The notes below the pieces were generated by a model that saw only the letters and a program-made list of their open reading frames with translations, had not been told where the DNA came from and did not search any database. The translations under genes and the position numbers were made by a program. A stretch of DNA of 21,259 nucleotides from Syntrophomonadaceae bacterium (GTDB lineage Bacteria; Bacillota; Dethiobacteria; DTU022). The stretch spans positions 1-21,259 of the forward strand of contig SLQM01000222.1 in the NCBI GenBank assembly GCA_007131435.1. Direction: 5' to 3'. Below, piece by piece: positions 6,155 to 14,557 of the stretch; the first letter of the stretch is position 1; the number at the start of each line of letters is the position of its first letter.

Positions 6155-6837
6155 TGAGTAACGAGCTGATTGAAAAAATTGTGGACAGCGTCCTGCAGGG
6201 GCGCCGCAATAAAGATGACGAAGGCATTGAAGAGGGCATGGCCGGCGAGCCGGGAGTGGCTGAGCTGGTCCGGGAAGCCCTTGACAGTGGAATTGAAACC
6301 AACGATATTCTGCTTAACGGTTTGAGCCGCGGCATGGAACTGGTTGGAGAAAAATACGAGACCGGGGAATACTTTATCCCCGATATGCTGACTGCCGCTG
6401 AAGCGGTAGAGGCAGGAATGGAAATAATGGAGCCGCACCTGGTTAAAGAAGGAACCGCGGGTGGCAAAGGCAAGGTAATTATGGCCACCGTGGAAAAGGA
6501 CCTGCACGATATAGGCAAAAACCTGGTCAGCATCATGCTTAAAGGGGCAGGTTTTACCGTAGTTGACCTCGGTATAGACGTGCCCGCAAAAAGGATTGTT
6601 GAAGCAGTGGAAGAAGAAGGGGCCGGCCTGGTTGGTCTCTCTGCCCTCTTAAACACCACCATGTCGAACATGGGTGAGGTGGTGAAAGAACTTGAAAGCA
6701 AGGGCCTCCGCGACAAGGTTAAGGTGATCATCGGCGGAGCGCCAACTTCCGAGGACTTTGCCCGGGAAATAGGCGCCGACAGCTACGGCAAAGATGCCTT
6801 TGCCGCCATCCGCGAAGCGGAAAAGCTTTTAAAGTAA
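6154..6837 (+). CDS. Corrinoid (B12-binding) methyl-carrier protein, MtbC/MtgC type
   Basis: Carries the methyl group on cobalt between a substrate methyltransferase and a second methyltransferase, in the cytoplasm. 227 aa, normal for the family. Residues about 1-100 form the helical cap domain (B12-binding-2); about 104-227 form the Rossmann-like cobalamin domain with EKDLHDIGKNLV, in which D116, H118 and G121 are the DxHxxG motif and H118 is the lower cobalt ligand. VVDLGIDVPAKRIV, LVGLSALLNTTM and IIGGAPTSEDFAREIGAD complete the cobalamin pocket. The ATG overlaps the preceding stop and has AGGAGG nearby (6141-6146). The neighbouring MttB homologue is the expected methyl donor enzyme. Confidence 0.95.
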   Translation: MSNELIEKIVDSVLQGRRNKDDEGIEEGMAGEPGVAELVREALDSGIETNDILLNGLSRGMELVGEKYETGEYFIPDMLTAAEAVEAGMEIMEPHLVKEGTAGGKGKVIMATVEKDLHDIGKNLVSIMLKGAGFTVVDLGIDVPAKRIVEAVEEEGAGLVGLSALLNTTMSNMGEVVKELESKGLRDKVKVIIGGAPTSEDFAREIGADSYGKDAFAAIREAEKLLK

Positions 6838-6876
6838 AGAATTATAAGTAAAATAACAGGAGGGAACTAAATAAAA

Positions 6877-8124
6877 ATGGAAGCTGATAAAGCTTACCTG
6901 GAAGCCATTCAGCATGGAAGATACAGCGAGCAGGTAAAAGACCTGCGCTGTAAATACGACCATGTTCGCATTCAGTTCGAAGATTTTATAACCGCTTTCT
7001 ACCTGCGCCCGCACCTCGAAAGGCTGGTGGAGGAGAAAGCTAATAATAACGGTGAAGGGCTGCGTTTTTACGACCTTGGCTGCGGGACAGGCGATGGTTA
7101 CGACCTGCTGAGCAAAATGGCCGGAACCACGAAGCTATCCGAGTTCGACAACCGCCTGATTGAACAGGAGATGGTCGAGCAGTACAAGGGCATTGACCTG
7201 AACGTAGCCCTGCTCAAAGAGGCGCGGAACCTTTTTGGCGATTACGACCATGTAGATTTTTGCAAGGGCAATTTTTCCGAGGGCCTGCCGCTGGAAGAAG
7301 GGGAGCAGCCCTACGATCTGTATTTTACTTCCTACGGCACCCTTTCCCACTGCAACGATCAAGAGCTGGAAAGGCTGTTTGTTGATATTGCTAAACATGC
7401 CCACAACGGCAGCATCATTCTCTGCGATTTTATCGGGCGCTACTCCTACGAATGGCAGGATATCTGGACTCATGAGCCTGAAGAGCAGCCCTATATAGAC
7501 TACCTGATCAACTATCTTTACACCGAGGAAGACCGGGATAATGTAGAAATCTCTTCATTCCCACTGCGGCTTATGTCTCCCCCGGAAGTGGAGAAAGTGC
7601 TGAAGAGCGCTGCCGGCAAGGCCGGGGTAGAGCTGAAAGTTGAGCGGTTTTTCGACCGGTCGCTCTTTGTCGGGCGCCATATTGAAACGGGCACCTATAA
7701 TGGCAACCCTCAGCCCCTGCGCCTGATGGTTTCATCCCTCTTTGAGCGGGGTTTAAGGACCTACTTCCCTGATCTGAAGGTAAACTACAGGCCGCGCAGG
7801 ACCTTTAACTGGCAAAATGATGCCCTGCAGACCCTGGCGGACTCCTGGAATGCCCTGGTTGACTACACCATGGTTCTGATGGAGCATTACGACAGCGATG
7901 AAGAGCTGCTGCCCTACCCTCCTCCAACGGAGGTCAAACCGCTTGAGAAGGCTTACAGGGTTATGCGCCAGACCCTTGAAGGCAGCAAGGGGCTTTACGG
8001 CGATATCAGGGCCGACCTGATAGAAGCCCAGCTCGGCTATGCCCTGCGGAGCCTGGAGATGAACCTGCAGGATGGGCAGGGCCTGGGCCACGGCCTGATT
8101 GGCATAGTTAAGGTTGTCAAGTAA
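6877..8124 (+). CDS. Class I SAM-dependent methyltransferase of unknown substrate
   Basis: 415 aa. Motif I of the Rossmann-fold SAM methyltransferases is clear: FYDLGCGTGDGYDLL around residues 64-78. YDLYFTSYGTLSHCND (motif IV region) and GSIILCDFIGRYSYEW follow. The first ~270 residues look like the catalytic domain. The remaining ~145 residues (from about GTYNGNPQPLRLMVSSLF) do not resemble anything I recognise and carry several aromatic and acidic patches. The ATG at 6877 has a good AGGAGGG site. It is 39 bases downstream of the corrinoid gene, so probably in the same transcript. A SAM enzyme is not needed by the known MtgB pathway. It might methylate a related osmolyte or a protein or cofactor, but no specific role can be assigned. 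Confidence 0.82.
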   Translation: MEADKAYLEAIQHGRYSEQVKDLRCKYDHVRIQFEDFITAFYLRPHLERLVEEKANNNGEGLRFYDLGCGTGDGYDLLSKMAGTTKLSEFDNRLIEQEMVEQYKGIDLNVALLKEARNLFGDYDHVDFCKGNFSEGLPLEEGEQPYDLYFTSYGTLSHCNDQELERLFVDIAKHAHNGSIILCDFIGRYSYEWQDIWTHEPEEQPYIDYLINYLYTEEDRDNVEISSFPLRLMSPPEVEKVLKSAAGKAGVELKVERFFDRSLFVGRHIETGTYNGNPQPLRLMVSSLFERGLRTYFPDLKVNYRPRRTFNWQNDALQTLADSWNALVDYTMVLMEHYDSDEELLPYPPPTEVKPLEKAYRVMRQTLEGSKGLYGDIRADLIEAQLGYALRSLEMNLQDGQGLGHGLIGIVKVVK

Positions 8125-8477
8125 GCATATTGATTTGGTTGAGGCCTGGCCTGAGGTTTTAGCGGGCCAAATAATCGTATCAGCATTGATTGGGCGGCCT
8201 GAGCAGGCATTACTACCAGTCAGGCCGGCTCAGCTTGGATAAACTGCATAATTTTAAATATTTTGCTGATATGCTGTTCAATTCATTATTTGTTTCTCTT
8301 GTCTGAATATGAAATAATTTAATTGAAGGTTATTCAAAGCAGCTTCGCAATAAAAATCTATAGTTGTAATCAAAAGAACTGCTATTGCTTAAACAGCAAA
8401 CTGAATTAGCAAAACCACATCCAGGGTTAGACTTATAGCGAGTGAATCCAAAAAAGCGAGGAAGGTGATTTTGGCGA
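8125..8477. other. Intergenic region between the MttB operon and the OpuC-type operon
   Basis: No gene seen. It contains a perfect 8-bp inverted repeat CGGCCTGA/TCAGGCCG (8195-8202 with 8220-8227) with a 17-base loop and no T-run, then AT-rich sequence with a moderate promoter candidate. The GC-rich first half and AT-rich second half suggest a 3' end followed by a new transcription unit. Confidence 0.5.
8290..8318 (+). promoter_or_regulatory. Possible promoter of the OpuC-type transporter operon
   Basis: TTGTTT (8290-8295), 17 bases, AATAAT (8313-8318). The -10 is one mismatch from consensus, the -35 weaker. It would give a leader of about 150 bases. In this AT-rich stretch a chance match is quite possible. 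Confidence 0.35.
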
Positions 8478-9218
8478 ATGTCACAGGGGATAAATATCTA
8501 TCTGTACTTTTCGAAGGTTTTCACTGGTGACATGTTTATGGCGGTAGGGCAGGATCGTCCCGGGCTGATATCGCGGACGGTGACCTACATTGGCCGTCGT
8601 AGTGATTTAATCTGGGACTTGTTGTTAGAGCATTTATGGTTGATCATTGTATCGATATCAATAGCGGTAGTGGTATCAGTGATATTAGGAGTAATCATCA
8701 GCTATAAATCGAGCCTGGCGGCAACTGTGCTGACCATCTGCCAGATCATGATGACCATCCCGAGCATGGCCATGCTGGCCTTCATGGTGCCATTCTTCGG
8801 CATCGGCTTTACAACGGGAGTGGTGGCCTTAATTCTCTACAGCCTTCTGCCAATTGTGCGTAACACCTATACGGGGATCAAAGAGATCAGCCCGGCGGTG
8901 GTAGAATCGGCGGTAGGGATGGGAATGACAGAATGGCGGGTCCTGACCAAGATCAAGATACCGCTGGCCCGCCCGGTGATCATGGCCGGCATCAGAACGG
9001 CAACGGTAATGATTGTCGGTATCGGAGCAATTGCTGCCTACGTGGGCGCCGGCGGCCTGGGAGAGCTGATTTTCCAGGGCATATCACGGTCGCATGAACC
9101 GATGATTATCGTAGGGGCGATAGGAGTATCAATAATTGCCTTGGCCTTTGACTTTGTCCTGTCCTGGGGAGAACGTCGTCTGGCAGCAGTGGGCAAAGTG
9201 AGGGAGGCTAAACAATGA
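8478..9218 (+). CDS. OpuC/YehW-type osmoprotectant ABC transporter permease, first
   Basis: One of two membrane subunits of a glycine betaine/choline-type ABC importer. 246 aa with about five to six hydrophobic segments. The region ESAVGMGMTEWRVLTKIKIP is the EAA-type loop that contacts the ATPase, followed by GIRTATVMIVGIGAIAAYVG and GAGGLGELIF, which are typical of OpuCB/OpuCD/YehW permeases. A 60-residue N-terminal part before the first clear membrane segment is a little longer than usual. ATG 8478 follows a GAGGAAGGTG site. The stop overlaps the ATPase start by four bases (ATGA). It differs from the second permease at many positions, so the pair is likely a heterodimer. Confidence 0.93.
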   Translation: MSQGINIYLYFSKVFTGDMFMAVGQDRPGLISRTVTYIGRRSDLIWDLLLEHLWLIIVSISIAVVVSVILGVIISYKSSLAATVLTICQIMMTIPSMAMLAFMVPFFGIGFTTGVVALILYSLLPIVRNTYTGIKEISPAVVESAVGMGMTEWRVLTKIKIPLARPVIMAGIRTATVMIVGIGAIAAYVGAGGLGELIFQGISRSHEPMIIVGAIGVSIIALAFDFVLSWGERRLAAVGKVREAKQ

Positions 9219-10327
9219 TCAAGATAGAAAACGTAACCAAAAAGTTCCCCGGCATGGAAATACCGGCGGTAAAAGATTTAAACCTGGAAATTAAAGAAGG
9301 CGACATCTGTGTTTTGGTCGGGCCTTCAGGCTGCGGCAAAACGACGACGATGAAAATGATCAACCGCATTCACGAGCCGACCAGCGGATCGATTTACATA
9401 GACGGGCAGGATGCCCTGAAGATGAATCCGATCAAACTGCGCCTGGACATTGGCTATGTAATCCAGGAAATCGGTCTTTTCCCGCACATGACCATTGAGG
9501 AAAACGTGGCCACCGTGCCGAATGAGAAAAAATGGCCGAAAGAAAAGACCAAAAAGAAGGTAGCAGAAATGCTGACTTTAGTCGGGCTTGACCCGGAGCT
9601 GCACGGCAAGCGTTACCCTTCAGAGTTAAGTGGTGGGCAGCGCCAGCGGGTAGGGGTAGCGAGGGCCATGGCCACAGACCCGCCGATCATGTTAATGGAC
9701 GAACCCTTCGGGGCGGTTGACCCGATTACCCGGGCCAAGCTGCAGAACGAATTTTTGAGAATCCAGGAAAGGGTTGGCAAGACCATTGTCTTTGTCACCC
9801 ACGATATAGATGAAGCGATCAAGATGGGCGACACCATCGCTGTAATGCGTGACGGTGAACTTGTGCAGCATGCATCGCCGAACGACCTCTTAAGCGCACC
9901 GGCTGATGAATTTGTATCAAGCCTGGTTGGCCGCAACCGCTCGATCAAGCGCCTGCACCTGATCCGGATCCGCGAAATACTAAGCGATCTTGACCGGCCC
10001 AAGCCGGCCAAGGTTGACACATCGGTGGATGATATCCGCAAGCAGTTAGACGAGAGCGATATCCGCTCGGTAATGGTGGTTGACCGCGATAACAAGCTGA
10101 AAGGAATTATCGGCATCAACGATTTGAAGAAGAAAACAGGGGAACAGGCGGCTGATTATATCCAGGAATTAGACCAGTCAGTTACCAGCGATGCCACCTT
10201 AAATGATGCGCTTTCTGTAATGCTTGAATGCGGTGAAGGCTATGTGGCCGTGGTTAACGAAGACGACCAGTACCAGGGAACCATTACCCTGGGCGACCTG
10301 CTTAACGTGGTTAAGGAGGATGAGTAA
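9215..10327 (+). CDS. opuCA: OpuCA-type osmoprotectant ABC transporter ATPase with CBS pair
   Basis: Energises the importer. 370 aa. Walker A GPSGCGKT at 36-43, Q-loop around YVIQEIGLFP, signature LSGGQ at 138-142, Walker B IMLMDE at 158-163 and switch His196 (VTHDIDE) are all intact. The C-terminal ~115 residues form a CBS pair (VDDIRKQLDESDIRSVMVV and KGIIGINDLK; then TLNDALSVMLECGEGYVAVV and GTITLGDLL). In characterised OpuA/OpuCA relatives this pair senses ionic strength or a nucleotide. The domain layout marks the quaternary-amine (QAT/OTCN) family rather than polar amino acid importers. It overlaps the upstream permease by four bases and is three bases from the downstream one, so it is in the middle of an operon. 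Confidence 0.95.
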   Translation: MIKIENVTKKFPGMEIPAVKDLNLEIKEGDICVLVGPSGCGKTTTMKMINRIHEPTSGSIYIDGQDALKMNPIKLRLDIGYVIQEIGLFPHMTIEENVATVPNEKKWPKEKTKKKVAEMLTLVGLDPELHGKRYPSELSGGQRQRVGVARAMATDPPIMLMDEPFGAVDPITRAKLQNEFLRIQERVGKTIVFVTHDIDEAIKMGDTIAVMRDGELVQHASPNDLLSAPADEFVSSLVGRNRSIKRLHLIRIREILSDLDRPKPAKVDTSVDDIRKQLDESDIRSVMVVDRDNKLKGIIGINDLKKKTGEQAADYIQELDQSVTSDATLNDALSVMLECGEGYVAVVNEDDQYQGTITLGDLLNVVKEDE

Positions 10328-10330
10328 AAG

Positions 10331-11053
10331 ATGGCAAAAACACTTTTCAGATGGCTCTTTGTCCCGCTTCTTCTAATAGCGGCCGGGATTGTCATCTCAG
10401 TCTACACGGTTAACAACCCCACCGACTCCCTGGTTGCCAGGGCGCTGACCTACGACAGCATTTTAAAATCGCTGCGCGAGCATCTATGGTTGATGCTGGT
10501 ATCGATGATCGGGGCGATCGTGGTAGGTGTCCTGGTCGGGATCATGCTTTCACGCCCAAAGCTCTACTACCTGGGTCGCGGCGTGGAAAACGTGGTCAAC
10601 GTGGGGCAGACCATTCCCAGCCTGGCCATCCTGGCCCTGTTCTTTACGATTATCGGCCTGGGTTTCAGGGTAGCGGTATTTGCCCTGTTTCTCTATTCTA
10701 TCCTGCCCATCCTGCGCAACACCTTTGCCGGAATTATCAACGTGCCTGACAGCATCATTGAGTCGGCGCGGGGCATGGGGATGAGCCCGTTTAGGATCTT
10801 AACCTTAATCGAGCTGCCGCTGGCCTTTCCGATTATCGTGGCCGGGATCAGGACGGCGATAGTAATTAACGTCGGCGCCGCCACCCTTGCCACCTTTATC
10901 GCTGCCGGCGGCCTGGGAGAACTTATAGTGATTGGCCTTTCACTGCGCCGTGACATGATTGTTTTAACGGGGGCCTCCCTGGCGGCACTGACAGCAATTA
11001 TCCTTGATTACCTGATCGGCCAGGTGGAAGCAAAGGTAGTGAAGTGGGTATAA
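10331..11053 (+). CDS. OpuC/YehY-type osmoprotectant ABC transporter permease, second
   Basis: Second membrane subunit of the importer. 240 aa, starting with a membrane segment (FRWLFVPLLLIAAGIVISVY), then a small outside loop and the conserved permease core. The ATPase-contact loop is ESARGMGMSPFRILTLIELP, followed by GIRTAIVINVGAATLATFIA and AAGGLGELIVIGL. It is similar to the first permease across the core (YSLLPIVRNTYTGI against YSILPILRNTFAGI), showing an old duplication. ATG 10331 has GGAGGATGAG just upstream inside the ATPase 3' end. Confidence 0.93.
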   Translation: MAKTLFRWLFVPLLLIAAGIVISVYTVNNPTDSLVARALTYDSILKSLREHLWLMLVSMIGAIVVGVLVGIMLSRPKLYYLGRGVENVVNVGQTIPSLAILALFFTIIGLGFRVAVFALFLYSILPILRNTFAGIINVPDSIIESARGMGMSPFRILTLIELPLAFPIIVAGIRTAIVINVGAATLATFIAAGGLGELIVIGLSLRRDMIVLTGASLAALTAIILDYLIGQVEAKVVKWV

Positions 11054-11112
11054 AAGATTTTAAGTTTGGTTGTTTTCCCATTGTAAGCAAATAAAAGGGG
11101 GTAATATTAACA

Positions 11113-12102
11113 ATGAGTATGAAGCGTTTATTAGCGCTGATGTTGATGGTCATGCTGCTGACCGGTTCACTTTTCGTGATCGGTTGTGAGGCAGAAGAGG
11201 TTAGAGATGATATGTTGGACGATCCAGATGAGGATCTGGTAGATGTACCAGAGCCAGTAGACATTGTGGTAACCGTTGGCTCGAAAGAGTTTACCGAACA
11301 GCTGATTTTAGGGCAGATTGCCATCTTGGCCCTGGAACACAACGGTATTCCCACCGTTGATGAAACAGGCCTTGGCGGGACAGTAATTGCCCGTGAAGCC
11401 CTGGAATCCGGGGATATTGATCTTTACTGGGAATATACCGGTACAGGGTTAATTACCATTCACGGGTTTGATGAAGCGATCACCGATCCCGACGAATGTT
11501 ACGAAGTGGTCAGCCAGATTGACCGCGATGAATACGACCTGATCTGGCTTGATTACACGCCATTCGACAACACCTATGCGGTTATGATGCGCCAGGACGA
11601 TGCCGATGCTTTAGGCATCAGCACGATCAGCGACCTGGCAGAAGCAATCAATGAAGGGGTGGAAGCTCCCGATCCAGGCACCTGGGTATTTGGCAGCAAC
11701 CACGAGTACTCGACCCGTGATGATGGCTATCCCGGGCTGCTCGAACACTACGATTTTGCATTCGACAGTGTCGATGTAATGGATTACGGAATTCTCTACA
11801 GCGCCCTGCGCGACGGGGATATAGCGGCATCGATGGCCTTTGCCACCGACGGCCGGATCCCGGCCTTTGGTCTGGTCGTACTTGAAGACGACCTGCAGTA
11901 TCACCCGGTTTACAACTGCGCCCCGGTAGTGCGCAAGGAAGTCCTTGATGCAGCGCCTCAGATTGCCGATATCTTAAACCCGATCGCCGCTGCCCTGGAC
12001 GTGGAAGCAATGTCCAACCTGAACATGATGGTTGATGAACTCGACTACCTGCCCAGCGAAGTGGCCGAGGAATGGCTTACCGAGCAGGGCTTTATCCAGT
12101 AA
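11113..12102 (+). CDS. opuCC: OpuCC/ProX-type osmoprotectant-binding lipoprotein
   Basis: Extracytoplasmic substrate-binding subunit of the importer. 329 aa. Residues 1-24 are a lipoprotein signal peptide with the lipobox VIGC, giving lipidated Cys25. A very acidic linker (about 26-52, rich in D and E) precedes the binding domain. VTVGSKEFTEQLILGQI, GLGGTVIAREALESGDIDLYWEYTGTG and MTFATDGR-like SMAFATDGRIPAFGLVVLEDD are hallmarks of the glycine betaine/choline/carnitine-binding OpuAC_2 family. The clustered aromatic residues around YWEYTG suit a cation-pi pocket for a quaternary ammonium. The gene is last in the operon, 59 bases after the permease. The substrate class is secure; the exact ligand is not. 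Confidence 0.94.
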   Translation: MSMKRLLALMLMVMLLTGSLFVIGCEAEEVRDDMLDDPDEDLVDVPEPVDIVVTVGSKEFTEQLILGQIAILALEHNGIPTVDETGLGGTVIAREALESGDIDLYWEYTGTGLITIHGFDEAITDPDECYEVVSQIDRDEYDLIWLDYTPFDNTYAVMMRQDDADALGISTISDLAEAINEGVEAPDPGTWVFGSNHEYSTRDDGYPGLLEHYDFAFDSVDVMDYGILYSALRDGDIAASMAFATDGRIPAFGLVVLEDDLQYHPVYNCAPVVRKEVLDAAPQIADILNPIAAALDVEAMSNLNMMVDELDYLPSEVAEEWLTEQGFIQ

Positions 12103-12139
12103 TATAGCCGGGCTTGTGTTAAGCCCACGGTAAAAAGAC

Positions 12140-12220
12140 AACTGGTTTATGCACGGGGAAAACAACCAGTTTAAATAGGGCAGGCTGGAATAATCCATGC
12201 CTGCCCTTACAAATTTTTTT
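12140..12220 (+). terminator. Tandem hairpins and terminator after the transporter operon
   Basis: AACTGGTT (12140-12147) pairs with AACCAGTT (12164-12171). Next, GGGCAGGC (12178-12185) pairs with GCCTGCCC (12199-12206), with TGGA/TCCA continuing the stem inside. Seven T residues follow at 12214-12220 after a short gap. The second hairpin is a likely intrinsic terminator, perhaps leaky, since the CBS gene starts only 34 bases later with no clear promoter of its own. Confidence 0.6.
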
Positions 12221-12253
12221 ATCTTATTGACATTCAAAATTGGAGGGTTTACT

Positions 12254-12751
12254 ATGGCCATATTGGCAAAAGATGTGATGGTCTCACCGGTGGTTACAGT
12301 TAAAGCCGATACACCGCTGAAGAGGGCCGCTGAAATCCTTGATGAAAATTCCTTTAGCGGTGTGCCGGTAGTTGATGATAACGATAAAATTATTGGCATT
12401 CTTTCTGAAACCGATATTCTTGGCTATACCAGGCAAATTATCGGGCAGCCGCTGCGCGACCCACACCAGGTATTTACAAAGGGTAAAGAAGTTTTACATA
12501 TCGACATAACCCATCGCGGGGTTGAAGTGATAGAACTTGTAGCATCAACGACAGTTGAAACCCTGATGACTGTTGACGTAATTACTGCCACTGAGCAGAC
12601 GAAAATTTATGATGTGGTAAAAATGATGCGAGAAAATGGAATAAACCGTGTTCCAATAGTAGATGAAAATAATGTTTTGCTGGGCATCATAACCCGCGGG
12701 GACCTGGTTAATGCCATTATAAACAACTGGGATAATATAAACAGTGACTAA
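12254..12751 (+). CDS. Stand-alone CBS-domain pair protein
   Basis: 165 aa made almost entirely of one CBS pair (Bateman module), which usually binds adenine nucleotides or SAM and regulates a partner protein. CBS1 covers about 5-60 (DVMVSPVVTVKADTPLKRAA, FSGVPVVDDNDKIIGILSETDIL). CBS2 covers about 105-160 (VETLMTVDVITATEQTKIYD, INRVPIVDENNVLLGIITRGDL). A 40-residue insert between them is longer than in minimal modules. The ATG at 12254 follows GGAGGG (12242-12247); an upstream in-frame start at 12197 lies inside the terminator hairpin and was rejected. Position between a betaine-type transporter and a methyltransferase suggests control of one of them. That is inference only. Confidence 0.9.
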   Translation: MAILAKDVMVSPVVTVKADTPLKRAAEILDENSFSGVPVVDDNDKIIGILSETDILGYTRQIIGQPLRDPHQVFTKGKEVLHIDITHRGVEVIELVASTTVETLMTVDVITATEQTKIYDVVKMMRENGINRVPIVDENNVLLGIITRGDLVNAIINNWDNINSD

Positions 12752-12813
12752 TCTAGAGCTTCTAATCATTACTAAAACCGGGTAATTGCCGGTAGGTTTT
12801 GGAGGTAAACCGG

Positions 12814-14289
12814 ATGAAACACCCAATCTATGAAGGCGGTCATTACCGGGTTCTTTCCGATAAAGAAATCAGGCAGGTTCATGAAACTACGGTCCGGGTT
12901 CTGGAAAATGTGGGGTTCGAAATGAATCACCCTGAAGCGCTGGCGCTGTTTGAAGAGAAAGGCGCCCGGGTAGATCACGACCTGCACCGGGTTTACGTGC
13001 CCCGGGAAATGGTCTCCCGCATGATCAAGCAGGCCCCGGAAGAATTTGTTTTTTACGGGCGGGAGCCGGGTAAAAGTATTACTATCGGCGGCAAGCAGGT
13101 CCATTTCGGCACCGGCGGACTGGCGCTCTACGTGCTTGACCTGGACCGCGAAAAACGCCCGGCAAAGCTGCAGGATGTAGCAAACTTTGCCAAACTGGCT
13201 GACAGGCTTGAAAACCTTGACTTTTTTATCATCCCCGTTTATCCCCATGATATAAATATTGATACCGTTGATATCAATTCCAAGTACCAGGCCATGCTGA
13301 ATACCGGAAAGCCCGTGATGGGCGGCATCTTCAGCCAGCAGGGCCTGGAAGACATAATCGAGATATCTTCCATCATAGCCGGTGGAATGGACAACCTGAA
13401 GCGTAAGCCTTTTATCGGCTTTATTTCTTCGATCACCAGCCCGCTAAAACTGAGCCCTGATCATGCAGACTACATCATGCAGGTTGCCCGCTACGGGCTG
13501 CCCCTGGCAACATCTACCGCCCCGGCAGCCGGGGCAACGGCGCCTGTTACCCTGGCCGGCACCCTGGTGCAGCAGAATGCAGAGGCGCTGATGGGGGTTA
13601 TATTCAGCCAGCTGGTTAACCCCGGCACCCCGGTGCTCTACAGCGCGGTTCCTGTTACCATGGATATGCGCACCATGTCGTTTTTAATGGGCAGTATCGA
13701 ATCAGGCCTGATGAACGCAGCAATTACCCAGATGGCTCACCACTACCGGCTGCCCTGCTACCTGACCGTGGGGACAACGGATTCAAAGCTCCCCGATGCC
13801 CAGGCTGCCCATGAGAGCGCTTCTACAGCCATGCTGGCCGCCCTGGCCGGCGGCAATTTCATTCATGAAGCTTTCGGCATGCTGGACGGGGCGATGACCG
13901 CATCTTATGCCCAGTATGTTATCGATAACGATATAATCGGCAGCTGCCTGCGCACCCTGCGGGGCATTGAAGTAAATGAAGACACCCTGGCTTACGATGC
14001 AATCGCCAAGGTTGGCCCGGGAGGAAATTTCTTAAGCGAAGAGCATACTGTCCGCTACATGCGAACCGAGCTCTACTCACCCCTATCCAGTGTCCGCCAG
14101 CCCTACCAGCACTGGCTGGATGCCGGCAGTAAGGACAGCTGGAAACGGGCGGAAGATATTGTTGAACAGCTGCTAAGTGAACCCTCCGAAAAGATTATCC
14201 CTGCAGAAGTTGACTCCATGATCAGGGCTAAGTATCCTGATCTGGTTGACCTGTCAGTTACAGAAGACAGCAGGTCCAAAACCGGGTAA
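12814..14289 (+). CDS. MttB-family (non-pyrrolysine) corrinoid methyltransferase, second copy
   Basis: Same superfamily as the gene at 4613. 491 aa from ATG 12814, which has GGAGGT seven bases upstream; an in-frame TTG at 12799 was rejected. Landmarks: GKQVHFGTGGLALYVLD, NLDFFIIPVYPHD, NPGTPVLYSAVPV and YRLPCYLTVGTTDSKLPDAQ. The residue aligned by eye with pyrrolysine is His333 (DAQAAHES), with no amber codon anywhere in the frame, so this too is of the non-Pyl branch. It has diverged well away from the first copy in the N-terminal 120 residues, which suggests a different substrate. No second corrinoid protein is next to it, so it may share the one at 6154. The organism has thus paired two substrate enzymes with one importer in 10 kb. 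Confidence 0.9.
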   Translation: MKHPIYEGGHYRVLSDKEIRQVHETTVRVLENVGFEMNHPEALALFEEKGARVDHDLHRVYVPREMVSRMIKQAPEEFVFYGREPGKSITIGGKQVHFGTGGLALYVLDLDREKRPAKLQDVANFAKLADRLENLDFFIIPVYPHDINIDTVDINSKYQAMLNTGKPVMGGIFSQQGLEDIIEISSIIAGGMDNLKRKPFIGFISSITSPLKLSPDHADYIMQVARYGLPLATSTAPAAGATAPVTLAGTLVQQNAEALMGVIFSQLVNPGTPVLYSAVPVTMDMRTMSFLMGSIESGLMNAAITQMAHHYRLPCYLTVGTTDSKLPDAQAAHESASTAMLAALAGGNFIHEAFGMLDGAMTASYAQYVIDNDIIGSCLRTLRGIEVNEDTLAYDAIAKVGPGGNFLSEEHTVRYMRTELYSPLSSVRQPYQHWLDAGSKDSWKRAEDIVEQLLSEPSEKIIPAEVDSMIRAKYPDLVDLSVTEDSRSKTG

Positions 14290-14557
14290 GGTTGTCCGCG
14301 CCATTTGCTCATCCTTCAAAGTAAATTTTTAATGAAAACTCTATAGTTTAACTTTAAAACTTTAACTCCTTCTTTTACTCTGCGCTGTTTTTAAAATTTA
14401 TGCCAACTATTTGCAGGACTTTTTATTTGTTTGCAGAAGATAAAAAATAATGCTTAATAGATAGTTTATTTATAAAATTTTGTGATTGCACAGTTAATTA
14501 GCTCTTCGAGACTAGAATGCACAACTTACTGCTTCCATACCTTACAGTTCTTCCCGC
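14290..14557. other. AT-rich intergenic region before the phosphorylation gene cluster
   Basis: 268 bases with no gene. Several AT-rich boxes occur (for example TTGCAG, 17 bases, TTAATA around 14430-14458) but none is strong enough to call a promoter. No clean intrinsic terminator for the upstream methyltransferase gene was found. It separates two functionally unrelated blocks. Confidence 0.5.

Noticed and set aside
6129..6731. Minus-strand open frame of 200 aa
   Set aside because: Opposite the corrinoid protein gene; the Ser/Arg-rich product is typical of an antisense shadow.
8195..8227. Intrinsic terminator after the SAM methyltransferase gene
   Set aside because: The 8-bp inverted repeat is perfect but has a long loop and no T-run, so only an inverted repeat is claimed.
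9613..10119. Minus-strand open frame of 168 aa
   Set aside because: Opposite the ABC ATPase with intact Walker motifs; no domain and no ribosome site of note.
12197..12253. Extended N-terminus of the CBS protein
   Set aside because: The upstream start lies inside the terminator hairpin and has no ribosome site; ATG 12254 has GGAGGG in place.
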